Positions 8,072 to 17,350 of a DNA stretch of 64,000 nucleotides are shown one piece after another. The notes below the pieces were generated by a model, which worked only from the letters and a program-made list of their open reading frames with translations, had not been told where the DNA came from and did not search any database. Position 1 is the stretch's first letter; every line of letters starts with the position of its first letter. The DNA comes from Planctomycetota bacterium (GTDB taxonomy: Bacteria; Planctomycetota; Phycisphaerae; Phycisphaerales; UBA1924), in the NCBI GenBank assembly GCA_023432465.1, contig JAEYUO010000034.1, forward strand, positions 46,183 to 110,182, in the 5' to 3' direction. Position numbers and translations under genes: made by a program.

Positions 8072-8103
8072 AGGCGCTGCAGCGTGAGCCGCAGCGCCTT
8101 TTT
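8072..8103 (+). terminator. Intrinsic terminator after the lipoprotein gene
   Basis: A perfect 9-bp stem, AGGCGCTGC (8072-8080) with GCAGCGCCT (8091-8099), has a 10-nt loop and is followed by a run of T to 8103. It ends exactly where the convergent methyltransferase stop begins. Confidence 0.85.
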
Positions 8104-9329
8104 CATGCGCTCAGCGCAGGGCTGAGCCGCCTTGTGATGATCGCCTGCATTCGGCCGCCCAACTTCAGCACAAAGATGGTGTGCACCGTGCCGCCGGGCC
8201 CACGCAGTCGTTGCTGGAGCACGTCGGGGTTGACCGCGCCGCCGCGCGTCTTGATCTCAACGAGTCCGCCATCATGCTCGCGCAGCCAGGTGCCGACCCG
8301 CCTCTCGTTCCAGGGCATCTGCGCGAGGACCTCAAAGGATGTGCACTCCGCACCGAAGGCGGGGCGGTCCGCTGTCAGCAGGCCCAGCCCGGGGAACACG
8401 GCGTGCGCCGCGATCGCGGATGCCAGCGTGCCCAGCAGACAACTGCGCTCAATCGCATCGTCGGCCTCGATGACATACGCGCCCAGATCGCCAGCGGGCG
8501 GATCGCCCGCGGACCCGGTGAGTGTCTCGATGCTCGCTCCGGCGATCATCGTCGCCCGAAGGACACCGGGGCCTGCCAGCTCGCCCGCCCACACTACCGC
8601 CTGCGACATCCGCCCGTTCTCGCTGATGTACTCCATCTCCAGCGGCGCGGTATCGCCGATCGCCGCGCGCACATCCTCCGGGTCCACCCCGGGTCCGAGT
8701 TTGATCGCTCCGCCCCATGGACCGCCCGCCGCGGCGGCTCGGGTGCGCCGCAACACATCACGCCAGACATCCGGCCCCGGAGACAGATCCCCGAGCTCGA
8801 AGATGCGCTGCCCCGCTTCTGCCCGCCTCGCGGGATCGAGGTGAAACCACGGCGCGGACCAGGCGCCTTCGCCCTCCACGCGCGCACACACCGCTTCGCA
8901 CCCGGCATTCACCCCGCACATCCACGCCCGCACCGGGTCGGCATCCACGCCCAGCACATCCAATCCAACCGCTCGCAATGAGATCGCATCGCCGCCGATC
9001 CCGCAGCACAGGTCCGCCACGCGGGCTCCCTTCCCGGCCCGTGTTGCAAACCGGCGGGCCTTGTGCAAGGCCACCGCCGCCGAGCTTGCCATCTCCACGC
9101 CGGCCCGGTCCGCCAGCAACCGCTCGGCGATATCCTCCCCGAACTTTGCCATCGCCCTGTGGCGTGCCTCCCCAAGGTCCGTGGCCGCAGCCACCAAGTC
9201 CGCGGGAAATCGCTTTCGAAGCCCCGCTCTTTCCGCGACACCCATGGAGGCGCCGCCAGCCGTGCCGGCAAGCAGCTCGGCCATCTCCGGCTCCGTCAGC
9301 CGCTGCCAGGTTGCAAGGTCACCGATCAT
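8103..9329 (-). CDS. Class I SAM-dependent methyltransferase with THUMP-like C-terminus
   Basis: 408 aa from the ATG at 9329; an upstream in-frame extension exists but is low complexity and overlaps the next gene. The centre carries the SAM-binding motif VADLCCGIGGDAISLRAVGL followed by LDVLGVDADP. The C-terminal half (GAYVIEADDAIERSCLLGTL, then WNERRVGTWLREHDGGLVEI and LKLGGRMQAII) matches the THUMP-like domain found behind such methyltransferases. The substrate is unknown; an RNA target is suggested only by the THUMP-like tail. It converges on the lipoprotein gene and diverges from the 945-aa secreted protein. Confidence 0.8.
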   Translation of the reverse strand: MIGDLATWQRLTEPEMAELLAGTAGGASMGVAERAGLRKRFPADLVAAATDLGEARHRAMAKFGEDIAERLLADRAGVEMASSAAVALHKARRFATRAGKGARVADLCCGIGGDAISLRAVGLDVLGVDADPVRAWMCGVNAGCEAVCARVEGEGAWSAPWFHLDPARRAEAGQRIFELGDLSPGPDVWRDVLRRTRAAAAGGPWGGAIKLGPGVDPEDVRAAIGDTAPLEMEYISENGRMSQAVVWAGELAGPGVLRATMIAGASIETLTGSAGDPPAGDLGAYVIEADDAIERSCLLGTLASAIAAHAVFPGLGLLTADRPAFGAECTSFEVLAQMPWNERRVGTWLREHDGGLVEIKTRGGAVNPDVLQQRLRGPGGTVHTIFVLKLGGRMQAIITRRLSPALSA

Positions 9330-9402
9330 GTTCCGAGCATACCCCGTTCCAACCCCGCCCCGTTGTTGACCACCAGCCCCTGACTCTGCCGATAACTCCC
9401 CA

Positions 9403-12240
9403 ATGGACCCACGTCCAAACGCTGTCGATGCGCGCCCCGCGGGCAGGTGGGCCGCGGCCCTGCTTGCCGCGGTCGCGGTGCAGCTTGCCGCCCCGGCACT
9501 GGCACAGGATTCCGACGGCATTGCCCGGCCCGATGGCGCCCGGCGCGTGACGAGAGTCTTTGACTTTGAAGAGCCCCAGAACCCGCACCCCATCCCCGAT
9601 GGGTGGGTGCGTGCGATCGACAACCCCCGGGCCAACGCCCGCCGACCCGGCTTCCCCGCGCACAATGAGCCCGCGTTCGACTTCACGGTCGGCGCATCGG
9701 GCAGCACATCCGTACTCATCGCCACCCGGGGCGGAAGCTCCGCGCTGCGGCTCCAGCCCGGAGAGGTCGCGGTCTTTGTCGATGCCGACTACGCGGTCGC
9801 CGCGAAGGTGCGCACATCGGGACTCCGCCACGCCCGCGCATTCCTGACCGCCCGATTCCTGGATGATCACCTGCGGCCCGTCCCCGGGACGGAGGTCCGG
9901 ACGCTCCCCGCGCCATCCGACACGGGCGGCGCATGGGCGGAACTGACCGCGGAGCTTGGTCGCGCGGTACCGGGCGCGGCATGGTTGCAGATCGATCTCG
10001 AACTCCTCCAGCCCGAGCAGTACCTGCCGAAGGACCCGCGACTCGGCCGGCACGAGGTGCGGCGCGAGGATGTATCCGGCGAGGCGTGGTTTGATGATGT
10101 CACGGTGCTCCAGGTGCCGCGGGTCCGGCTCGGCACGAGCCCGCCCGGCAACATCGTCGTCGCGCCGGAAACTGTCTCCATCGAGGCGGTGGTGCGGGAC
10201 CTTGGCGGAGACCAGCTCACCGCGGAGCTGAGCATCCGCAACCTCAACGGCGAAGTTGTCGATTCGTTGACCGCGCCGGCGGACCCGGGCGGCAAGCCGC
10301 TGCGGTGGTCCCCCCGCCTGCCCGCGTATGGGTGGTACACCGCGAACCTCGCGGTCTCCGCCGAGGGCCGCATCGTTTCGCGCACGCGCACCCCGATCGT
10401 CTGGCTTTCGCCCGACCGACGCGCGGCCTACCTCGAACGACGCCGGTTCGGGATCGTCATTGACCACGACCGTCCTATGCCTGAATCGGTGATCGCCGAT
10501 GTCGCCAGCCGGATCCGCTCAGGCTTTGTCATCCTCCCCGCGTGGGATTCGTCCCTGTTGTCCGCGGACATCGGCCCGACCACGCCGGTGAGGCGAGCAC
10601 CCATCGAGCGCCTGCTCCGCAGCGGACAGGAGATCACGCTCTGCATCCCCGGCGCGCCGGCGGATGTCGCCTCGGGCCTGGCGATCGATCCTGCCGAGAT
10701 GGGGGAGCTGGCGCGGCTGGCGCCGGACAAGTGGTTCAACCCGCTGGGCCAACTGCTCGACCTCTTTGGCCAGCGTCTGTTGCGCTATCAACTCGGCCCG
10801 ACCGGAACCGATGCCTGGTTCTGGGACAGCGATCCGGGGGCGGCCTTGCAGTTGTATCGGGACACCCTCGCCAGAGTTGTGCCCGGCCCGATGATCGGGG
10901 TGCCGTGGCGAGCCGAAGCGGAGCTGACCGGGAGCCTCTTTGACAGCTCGGCCCCGCCGCGGGGGCGGGCCGACATGCTGACGCTCACGGTGCCGGCGGG
11001 CTTTGAGCCGCGCGACGCGATGGAGCGTCTGGCCGCGCAGTGGAACGATGGCGAGGATCACCCCGAGCTGACGGCGGTGATCGACCTGCCGGACCCTGAT
11101 GTGTATGGACCCGGCGCGGGTGTTGCGGAACTGGCCCGCCGTGCGCTGGAGTTCTGGGGAGCCTTCGATGCGGGTGAACCGGGTGCATCGGGTCGCCCGC
11201 CGCGGCTTGCGATCGCGCAGCCCTGGGTACGCCGCACGGGCGACGAGACCACGATCGCGCCATCACCGCTGATGCCCGTCCTGCGCGAGTTGATCAGCCG
11301 CCTCGACGGGCGGCGCATCATCGGCGAGTTTCCTTCACAGCCGGGCGTGCGATGCCTGATCCTTGCCTCACGCCGACCGGGCGGAGAGATGGCCCGCGGC
11401 GGGCTCGCCGCGTGGAATGTCTCGGCCGGGGAGGACGAGGCGTTCCTGGATGTGACGGCACTGGGATCCGAGCTTCAGGTCTTCGACGTCTTCGGCAACG
11501 ACATCACCGACCTCGTTCTGGAGCCCGGCGAGCGCGCCATCATCCGGCTCGGCGAAACGCCCATCTTCATCGAGGGCGCGGAGCCGTATCTTGCGCTGTT
11601 CGCCGCCGGCGCCCGGATCGAGCCCGGCTTTCTCCGCGCTGTCGCGACCGAGCACGAGGGCGCGATCGTGCTGAGGAACCCCTGGCCGATGCGCATCACC
11701 GGGCAGGTCCAGGTGAAGGATGCCGACAACGCGCAGCAGCGCCGAACGGACTGGACCTTCTGGCCGCAGGGCGTGGTGGATTTCGCCGCCGGTCCCGGCG
11801 AGGAGCTCCGGATCCCACTGACCATCTCCTTCGGAGCTTCCCAGATCGCGGGCATCAAGGACCTGTGGCTGGTCGCCAAGGTGCAGGCGGACAGGGAATA
11901 CCCCCCCATCCGCCTGCGGGCCCCGCTGGAGATCGGCCTGGAGGAGCTCGACCTGCAGGCGGAGGTAACACTCTCGCCCGATCTGAACGGACCGGACGTC
12001 ATCGTGGTGGCATCCGTGACGAACAAGAGCGGCCGGACACGCGCCCTGAGGCTGGAATCCGCCGCGTGGGGATTCCCATCACAGCAGCTCCACATCAGCA
12101 ACCTCGCGCCGGGGCAGACGGCCTCGCGGCGGTTCTTGCTCACCAACGGGGCGGTCGCGCTCAAGGGGCGTCGGGTGGTTGTGAGCGTGGCGGACAACGA
12201 AGAGGCAGAGCGGCTGAACAAGGCTGTCGTCGTGCCCTGA
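9403..12240 (+). CDS. Large secreted protein, possible carbohydrate-active architecture
   Basis: 945 aa with a signal peptide (WAAALLAAVAVQLAAPALA, cleavage after about residue 34). Residues ~50-230 look like a jelly-roll carbohydrate-binding module (RVFDFEEPQNPHPIPDGWVR at the start, WFDDVTVLQVPRVRLG at the end). Residues ~240-340 look like a beta-sandwich (GWYTANLAVSAEGRI). Residues ~345-640 resemble a TIM-barrel-like region (FGIVIDHDRPMPESVIADVA, GTDAWFWDSDPGAALQLYRD, MLTLTVPAGFEPRDAMERLA). The C-terminus holds two beta domains (EGAIVLRNPWPMRITGQVQV; SPDLNGPDVIVVASVTNKSG). I do not recognise a specific glycoside hydrolase family and cannot name catalytic acids. It has no dockerin tail. Domain calls are inference. 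Confidence 0.7.
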   Translation: MDPRPNAVDARPAGRWAAALLAAVAVQLAAPALAQDSDGIARPDGARRVTRVFDFEEPQNPHPIPDGWVRAIDNPRANARRPGFPAHNEPAFDFTVGASGSTSVLIATRGGSSALRLQPGEVAVFVDADYAVAAKVRTSGLRHARAFLTARFLDDHLRPVPGTEVRTLPAPSDTGGAWAELTAELGRAVPGAAWLQIDLELLQPEQYLPKDPRLGRHEVRREDVSGEAWFDDVTVLQVPRVRLGTSPPGNIVVAPETVSIEAVVRDLGGDQLTAELSIRNLNGEVVDSLTAPADPGGKPLRWSPRLPAYGWYTANLAVSAEGRIVSRTRTPIVWLSPDRRAAYLERRRFGIVIDHDRPMPESVIADVASRIRSGFVILPAWDSSLLSADIGPTTPVRRAPIERLLRSGQEITLCIPGAPADVASGLAIDPAEMGELARLAPDKWFNPLGQLLDLFGQRLLRYQLGPTGTDAWFWDSDPGAALQLYRDTLARVVPGPMIGVPWRAEAELTGSLFDSSAPPRGRADMLTLTVPAGFEPRDAMERLAAQWNDGEDHPELTAVIDLPDPDVYGPGAGVAELARRALEFWGAFDAGEPGASGRPPRLAIAQPWVRRTGDETTIAPSPLMPVLRELISRLDGRRIIGEFPSQPGVRCLILASRRPGGEMARGGLAAWNVSAGEDEAFLDVTALGSELQVFDVFGNDITDLVLEPGERAIIRLGETPIFIEGAEPYLALFAAGARIEPGFLRAVATEHEGAIVLRNPWPMRITGQVQVKDADNAQQRRTDWTFWPQGVVDFAAGPGEELRIPLTISFGASQIAGIKDLWLVAKVQADREYPPIRLRAPLEIGLEELDLQAEVTLSPDLNGPDVIVVASVTNKSGRTRALRLESAAWGFPSQQLHISNLAPGQTASRRFLLTNGAVALKGRRVVVSVADNEEAERLNKAVVVP

Positions 12241-12331
12241 ACCCCGCTTCCCCCCCTACAGCAGGTTTCCGTCGCGATAACCCCCGCTGGTCCCGATATT
12301 TGCGGCGAGTTGCTCAGAATTCCAAGTCGGC

Positions 12332-12359
12332 TTGCGTCAACCGCTCGCTGAGTTAGACT
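12332..12359 (+). promoter_or_regulatory. Possible sigma-70-type promoter for the dockerin protein at 12468
   Basis: TTGCGT at 12332-12337 and TAGACT at 12354-12359 are separated by 16 bp. The match to consensus is moderate. The predicted transcript would contain the strong hairpin at 12383-12404. Confidence 0.3.
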
Positions 12360-12382
12360 GTTCTGGTCAGGATGGTCCGTGG

Positions 12383-12404
12383 CTTCGACGGGTTCCCGTC
12401 GAGG
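12383..12404 (+). promoter_or_regulatory. Strong hairpin in the 5' leader of the dockerin protein gene
   Basis: CTTCGACGGG (12383-12392) can pair fully (one G-T) with CCCGTCGAGG (12395-12404) across a 2-base loop. It ends about 63 bases before the start codon and has no T tract, so it is not an obvious terminator; a leader stabiliser or attenuator is possible. Confidence 0.4.
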
Positions 12405-12467
12405 CGTCATCGTTGTGGAATCGCAAAGCACCGCCCCGGCAGTGCGTGCGGGAAGAGGAGCAAGTTC

Positions 12468-15092
12468 ATGCGTCGAGATAAGTGGGTTCGCGCTGCGCTC
12501 TGCGCGGCGACGTTGTCGGCCGGAGCGGGCATCGCCGCGGCCGGTCCGGATGTCATTGTGGGTGAGCTCGTCGGATCGAGCAACTTCGGCACGGTGAGCG
12601 GCAAGGCGGCGTTCTCCATCGGCACGACCTCGTGCAACGTCGGAGATGCGCCGCTGAACTGGTTTGCCAACACCACCCAGCACCCGGTCATCTCTCAGAA
12701 CATGTACCGCCTTCACAGCGGCCGGTTCCAGCAGATCGGTCAGGCGTGGCTGAAGCACGGCTTCTGCGCGCTGCAGGGCACCGTCTGCTCGCCGTGCACG
12801 CCCGGCGGCGATTGCTCCGCGCTGTTCCCGGGTTGCTCGGATCCGTACGACTCCGGCCTGAACGGGCAGCAGAGCGGCCTTGGCCCCAAGAGCGAGGTCA
12901 ACGCGTTCACGGGAGCGTTCCCGTATCCGTGGATCAACAACGGCTCGGGCTCGGGCGCGACGTTCAAGCGTCTCCAGGTCTCGACATCGATGCTGGGCAC
13001 GGCCGGCGCGCAGTACTACACCTCCAGCATGTACGTGCAGCCGCAGGACGCGACCGGCGGTTACGGGCTGAACAATCAGTCGTACCGCACCTGCAACGTG
13101 ACCTTCAACTCCGGCGCATCCCGCTGGGAGATCTCGCACACCGGCTCGACACAGCGCACCAAGCCCGCCCTCCAGGCGTGGAAGGATGCTGATGCGACGG
13201 TGCAGCTTGTGAACTTCGATGTCCCCGGCGAGGGACGCTTCATCGTCGCCATGAAGGCGACAAGCCTGGGCGGGGGCAACTGGCGGTATGAGTACGCCAT
13301 CCAGAACTTCAACTCCGACCGTTCCGGCCAGGGCTTTGTGATTCCCCTGGGCGCAGGGGTCACGGTGACCAACGTCGGGTTCTCCGATGTCGATTACCAC
13401 TCCGGCGAGCCGTACTCCCTGACCGACTGGACCAGCAACGTCACCCCGACGGAGATTTCCTGGTTCACCCAGACGCACGCGCAGAACGCCAACGCCAACG
13501 CGCTCCGCTGGGACACGATCTACAACTTCTGGTTTGATGCCAACGTCGCGCCCGCCCAGGGCAGCGCGGCGATCGCGCTGTTCAAGCCCGGATCGCCCAC
13601 GAGCATCGCCGGCAACATCCAGGTCCCCGGCGGCGCCGGCGGCCCGGTGGAGCCGGCGAACAACGCCTGCGCGAGCGCGGCAACCCTTTCCAGCTACGGC
13701 ACCTACCCGTTTGACACCACCGGCGCAACCACCGATGGACCGTCGGACACGCTCTGCTCGAACAACAATCAGGCGTACAACGACATCTGGTACACCTATA
13801 CGGCGTGCTCCACAGGCACGCACACGGTGAGCACCTGCGGCGCGAACTTTGACACCAAGATCGCCATCTATTCCGCCGCGTGCCCGTCGGGCAGCAACAC
13901 GGCTCTGGCGTGCAACGACGACTCCACCGTCTGCGGCTCGGGCTCGCTGCAGTCGAACGTGACGTTCGCCGGCACCGCGGGCCAGACGTACCGCATCCGC
14001 GTGGGCAGCTACTACAACAACACCACTCAGGGCGAGGGCGTTGGCCAGGGCAATCTGGTGCTCAGCGGGTCGAGCTGCGCTCCCCCCGGGCCGGACGGCG
14101 ACTTGTGCGCCAATGCGATTGAGATCGCGGCGTACGGCAACTTCCCGTTCTCCACGTCCGGCGCATCCACCGATGGGCCCACCGAGACCGCGTTGTGCAA
14201 CTTCTTCAGCGACCCCGAGATGGACAACGACATCTGGTTCCGCTGGACCGCGTGCGCTTCGGGCACGGTGACCTTTGGCACCTGCGGCACGGCCAACTAC
14301 GACTCCGAGATCGCTCTCTACGGCGCAACCTGCCCCACCGCCCCTGGCGCGGTGCTGGCCTGCAACGACGATGCCTCCGGATGCTCCGGCAATACGTCAC
14401 GCATCACTTACAGCGTCACGTCCGGCAGCGAGTATCTGATCCGTCTCGCCGGCTACAACGGCGCAACCGGCAGCGGCACGCTCTCCATCACCGGCCCGGC
14501 GTGCGCTCCCGTCGGCCCGGCCAATGATGCCTGTGCGAACCGCTCCGGCGTCGGCACCGGCAGCACCCCGTACACCACCGTCAACGCCACCACCGACGGG
14601 CCCGCGCACGCCGGCTGCCTGGCCTTCGGGAATGACCAGGTCTCCAACGATGTCTGGTTCAACCACCCCTCGCAGTGCCCCGGCTCGATCAGCATCTCGA
14701 TCTGCGATGCCAGCTACGACTCCAAGATGGCCGTATACGACGATGCGGGCTGCACGAACCTCGATGCACGCCTGATGGTCTGCAACGATGACGCGTGCGG
14801 CTCCAGCAACCTGCGCTCCAGCGTCCGAATCCCCTCGCGCATCGGCCGCAACTACACCATCCGCCTCGGCGGCTTCAACGGCGCGACGGGCACCGGCAAC
14901 ATGATCATCACGTACTGCCCGGCGGACTTCAACGCCGACGGCACGGTGACCGTGCCGGACATCTTCGCGTTCCTCTCCGCGTGGTTCGCCCAGGATGTTC
15001 GTGCAGATATCGATACCGTCAACGGCGTGGCCGTTCCCGACATCTTCGCGTACCTCAGCCTGTGGTTCGCCGGCGGCGGCGCGTGCGAGTGA
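12468..15092 (+). CDS. Secreted GC-type dockerin-tailed protein with three pre-peptidase-C-like repeats
   Basis: 874 aa. AGAGGAG lies 9 bases before the ATG, and a signal peptide (RAALCAATLSAGAGIAAAG) follows. Residues ~30-390 form a unique N-terminal domain rich in Gly, Ser and Asn. Three homologous beta-sandwich repeats begin near 398, 543 and 685, each starting N-x-A-C-A or similar and carrying NDIWYTYTAC, DTKIAIYSAAC and LACNDD motifs; they resemble the pre-peptidase C-terminal family. The tail from about 816 is a two-part GC-type dockerin: CPADFNADGTVTVPDIFAFL, then VAVPDIFAYLSLWFAGG ending ACE. These proteins are exported and are thought to be attached or retained by the tail. A terminator with a TTCG loop follows. 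Confidence 0.88.
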   Translation: MRRDKWVRAALCAATLSAGAGIAAAGPDVIVGELVGSSNFGTVSGKAAFSIGTTSCNVGDAPLNWFANTTQHPVISQNMYRLHSGRFQQIGQAWLKHGFCALQGTVCSPCTPGGDCSALFPGCSDPYDSGLNGQQSGLGPKSEVNAFTGAFPYPWINNGSGSGATFKRLQVSTSMLGTAGAQYYTSSMYVQPQDATGGYGLNNQSYRTCNVTFNSGASRWEISHTGSTQRTKPALQAWKDADATVQLVNFDVPGEGRFIVAMKATSLGGGNWRYEYAIQNFNSDRSGQGFVIPLGAGVTVTNVGFSDVDYHSGEPYSLTDWTSNVTPTEISWFTQTHAQNANANALRWDTIYNFWFDANVAPAQGSAAIALFKPGSPTSIAGNIQVPGGAGGPVEPANNACASAATLSSYGTYPFDTTGATTDGPSDTLCSNNNQAYNDIWYTYTACSTGTHTVSTCGANFDTKIAIYSAACPSGSNTALACNDDSTVCGSGSLQSNVTFAGTAGQTYRIRVGSYYNNTTQGEGVGQGNLVLSGSSCAPPGPDGDLCANAIEIAAYGNFPFSTSGASTDGPTETALCNFFSDPEMDNDIWFRWTACASGTVTFGTCGTANYDSEIALYGATCPTAPGAVLACNDDASGCSGNTSRITYSVTSGSEYLIRLAGYNGATGSGTLSITGPACAPVGPANDACANRSGVGTGSTPYTTVNATTDGPAHAGCLAFGNDQVSNDVWFNHPSQCPGSISISICDASYDSKMAVYDDAGCTNLDARLMVCNDDACGSSNLRSSVRIPSRIGRNYTIRLGGFNGATGTGNMIITYCPADFNADGTVTVPDIFAFLSAWFAQDVRADIDTVNGVAVPDIFAYLSLWFAGGGACE

Positions 15093-15127
15093 TCCCTCCA
15101 CGCACCTGATTCGTATCACGATCATTC

Positions 15128-15160
15128 AGAGGCCGGCGCATTCGTGCGTCGGCCTCTTTT
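15128..15160 (+). terminator. Intrinsic terminator with TTCG tetraloop
   Basis: The 13-bp stem AGAGGCCGGCGCA / TGCGTCGGCCTCT (one mismatch) closes a TTCG loop at 15141-15144 and runs into TTTT at 15157-15160. It ends the dockerin protein transcript and separates it from the convergent gene at 15187. Confidence 0.88.
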
Positions 15161-15186
15161 CATTTCCCGACTGCCCGAAGGCACGC

Positions 15187-17289
15187 TTACGGAGCCCAGT
15201 GGTCGATCTCCGCGCGGGTCGCATCGTCCCGAGCCATCGACCTCGCCCTGGCGATCACCGCGCGGGCGGCATCGACGCCCTTGGTGCGCTGCACCGCCCG
15301 CGCCGCCTCCGCCGCGTCTCGCGCAAGACACCCCGGCCTCATGCTCTGCGACAGCAGGTCGGCCTCCAGCTCCGTGATGTTCGGGCCGCGGCCATACGTC
15401 GCATGCCAGATCAGGTCCTTGCATGCCGCGAGGGCCGGGTCCGCGGCGATCCTCGGCATCGCCGCGGCATACACCTGCGCGAAGACGGCCGGCTCAAGCT
15501 CGAAGAACGCCGCGACAAGCCCCCGTAGCGCGACTTCGGCCGTCAGCGCTGCCGGCTGGTCCTTGATGATCGCGGCCAGCAGCCGCGCCGCCTCCGAATC
15601 GCGCCCCGAAAGTCGGAGCGTGCCGACCGCCGCGGCGAACTCGCCGGCCTTGAGCTGCTCGGGCAGGGCCTCCGCGATCGGTGTGCCGGTGATGACCGCG
15701 GGCAACGGGCTTTGCGACCGCGCGACAGGGCGCGCCGCAACGTACAGAGGATCGCCGATCACCGTAAGCTTCCACGGCTCGGCGCTGTCCGGCCGAACCG
15801 CCGCGCCAAACGGAATGCCGATCAGCAGTCGCTGCGCGACGACCGGTGTCGGCACAAACGCCTGTAAGTAGGGCTCGTACGTCGATCCCAGATAGGCAAA
15901 CACCCCGCGCTCAATCCACCTCCCCGCGACCGTGTCCCGATCGCCGGGATTCGTCGCCGACCACGAGTGCACGAAGTGCCCCGCCGATGGGACATGCAGG
16001 AACGGGATGTCGTCGGGCTTGCCCTGCCCGGGCTTTAGATCGAAGAAGTCGGCATTGCCGGATGAGTTCACCAGCACGAACGATGCGTTCACGCCGCGCG
16101 GAACCTCGAGCAGCCCGGCGGGCTGACCGCCGCGTGCAGGAACCCCCGGGTCCCCGCCGCGGGGCACGCCCGCTGCCCGCCGCCGCCAGTCCTCCAGCCC
16201 GCGCCGCGTCCCGTCGTCGAGCAGCGTCAGCAGACCGGCTTTCTGGAAGTGCTCCGCCGCGGCCGTCGCATCCCAGTTGTTCCACGGGGCCGAGTCGTCG
16301 TACCCGTCGAACAGCCACACCCGCTCCGGCGAGAGATACAGCGAGCACATCGCGGCGTAAGCGGCCTGCCACTCATTGCCGATGACCTGCCCCGCCCATG
16401 CCCAGCGGCGTGCCCGTGCGGGGTCGCGCGGCGCAAGCTCCAGCACGCCGGGGTGTCGCCCGATCACATCCATCAGGGCGTAGGTGTTGTTCTGGTTGGC
16501 ATCGCCCGTCGCGAACTTGACCGGCGCGCTCTGGCACACCGTGACGGAATCGAGCTCATCGCCCAGCGCCTCCCACCCCCACGGGAGCAGCTTCAGCTCC
16601 GTCTCAAGCGAGGCCATGAACTCCCTGATCGCGTCATAGGGGATCCACTGCCCCAGCTCCGCCCCCCAAGGCCGCGCATTGAGCCAGACGATCGGCTGAC
16701 CATGCCCCGCCGCGAGCGCCAGCGCGCCCGTCCACGCGGGGTCGGTCGGATGCGCGACCACGACCCCCGGCGGCACGAAGTTCAGTTCGCGCCAGCGATC
16801 GTGCAGCCTGGCGGGGTCATCGCAATCCCACGCCGAAGCGACCGCACGCTCGACCGCGCCGCGCAGCCCCGCCTCCCCGTTCTCGGGTTTGCTCTCGGTC
16901 GCGAAACGCACCACCCGTTCCGGCTTGAACGCCCGCACGAACCGCGCGATCGCCTCTCCGGCGGCCCACGAACCATCGTCGATCAGCACTGGGAACCGCC
17001 CGCGCGTGGACCATGTCCCGACGGCAACGAGATACGACGCCCTGTCCGGCACGAGCACGACCGCCGGGATGACCGGCAGCCTCGCCCGCACCGCCGACAC
17101 CCGCGCGCCGAGGCGGATCGATGGCGGGAGGTCCTCCAGCCGCACTCCTGCCCCGCCAGCGTTCCCTGTCCCCCCTTGCTCCGGGGTGACAGTCGGCTGG
17201 GCGGCGGCAATCGCGGTCAACGATGCCGCGGCGAGAGCCGATAAGCAGCCTGCGACCCTGGTCCGCGCCTTCTGTTCGTTGTTGCGCAT
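15187..17289 (-). CDS. Secreted protein with C25-peptidase-like C-terminal region
   Basis: 700 aa from the ATG at 17289, with a signal peptide (CLSALAAASLTAIAAAQ). An earlier start at 17352 would overlap the divergent trpE start and add a non-signal extension. The N-terminal half has alternating beta/alpha segments (RARLPVIPAVVLVPDRASYL, FPVLIDDGSWAAGEAIARFV). The region ~430-560 resembles gingipain/C25-type proteins: FVLVNSSGNADFF, then HVPSAGHFVHSWSA, WIERGVFAYLGSTYEPYLQA and WKLTVIGDPLYV. The His in SAGHFVHS is a candidate catalytic residue, but no confident Cys nucleophile is visible, so it may be a non-peptidase homologue. The C-terminal ~150 residues are helical. Only 61 bp separate it from trpE on the other strand. 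Confidence 0.7.
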   Translation of the reverse strand: MRNNEQKARTRVAGCLSALAAASLTAIAAAQPTVTPEQGGTGNAGGAGVRLEDLPPSIRLGARVSAVRARLPVIPAVVLVPDRASYLVAVGTWSTRGRFPVLIDDGSWAAGEAIARFVRAFKPERVVRFATESKPENGEAGLRGAVERAVASAWDCDDPARLHDRWRELNFVPPGVVVAHPTDPAWTGALALAAGHGQPIVWLNARPWGAELGQWIPYDAIREFMASLETELKLLPWGWEALGDELDSVTVCQSAPVKFATGDANQNNTYALMDVIGRHPGVLELAPRDPARARRWAWAGQVIGNEWQAAYAAMCSLYLSPERVWLFDGYDDSAPWNNWDATAAAEHFQKAGLLTLLDDGTRRGLEDWRRRAAGVPRGGDPGVPARGGQPAGLLEVPRGVNASFVLVNSSGNADFFDLKPGQGKPDDIPFLHVPSAGHFVHSWSATNPGDRDTVAGRWIERGVFAYLGSTYEPYLQAFVPTPVVAQRLLIGIPFGAAVRPDSAEPWKLTVIGDPLYVAARPVARSQSPLPAVITGTPIAEALPEQLKAGEFAAAVGTLRLSGRDSEAARLLAAIIKDQPAALTAEVALRGLVAAFFELEPAVFAQVYAAAMPRIAADPALAACKDLIWHATYGRGPNITELEADLLSQSMRPGCLARDAAEAARAVQRTKGVDAARAVIARARSMARDDATRAEIDHWAP

Positions 17290-17350
17290 TGCTCGCCTTT
17301 GATTCGCGGCCCGCGCTCGGGGCCGCACTAAATGATCGGACACACCACCC

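Noticed and set aside
12380..12404. tmRNA-like 5' end (GGCTTCGACGGG)
   Set aside because: Only this short match exists; there is no tag-peptide region or matching 3' end, and a protein gene starts at 12468.
11475..13823. Long open frame on the minus strand (over 780 codons)
   Set aside because: It lies antisense to two well-supported secreted protein genes with signal peptides and domains; long antisense frames are expected at this GC content.
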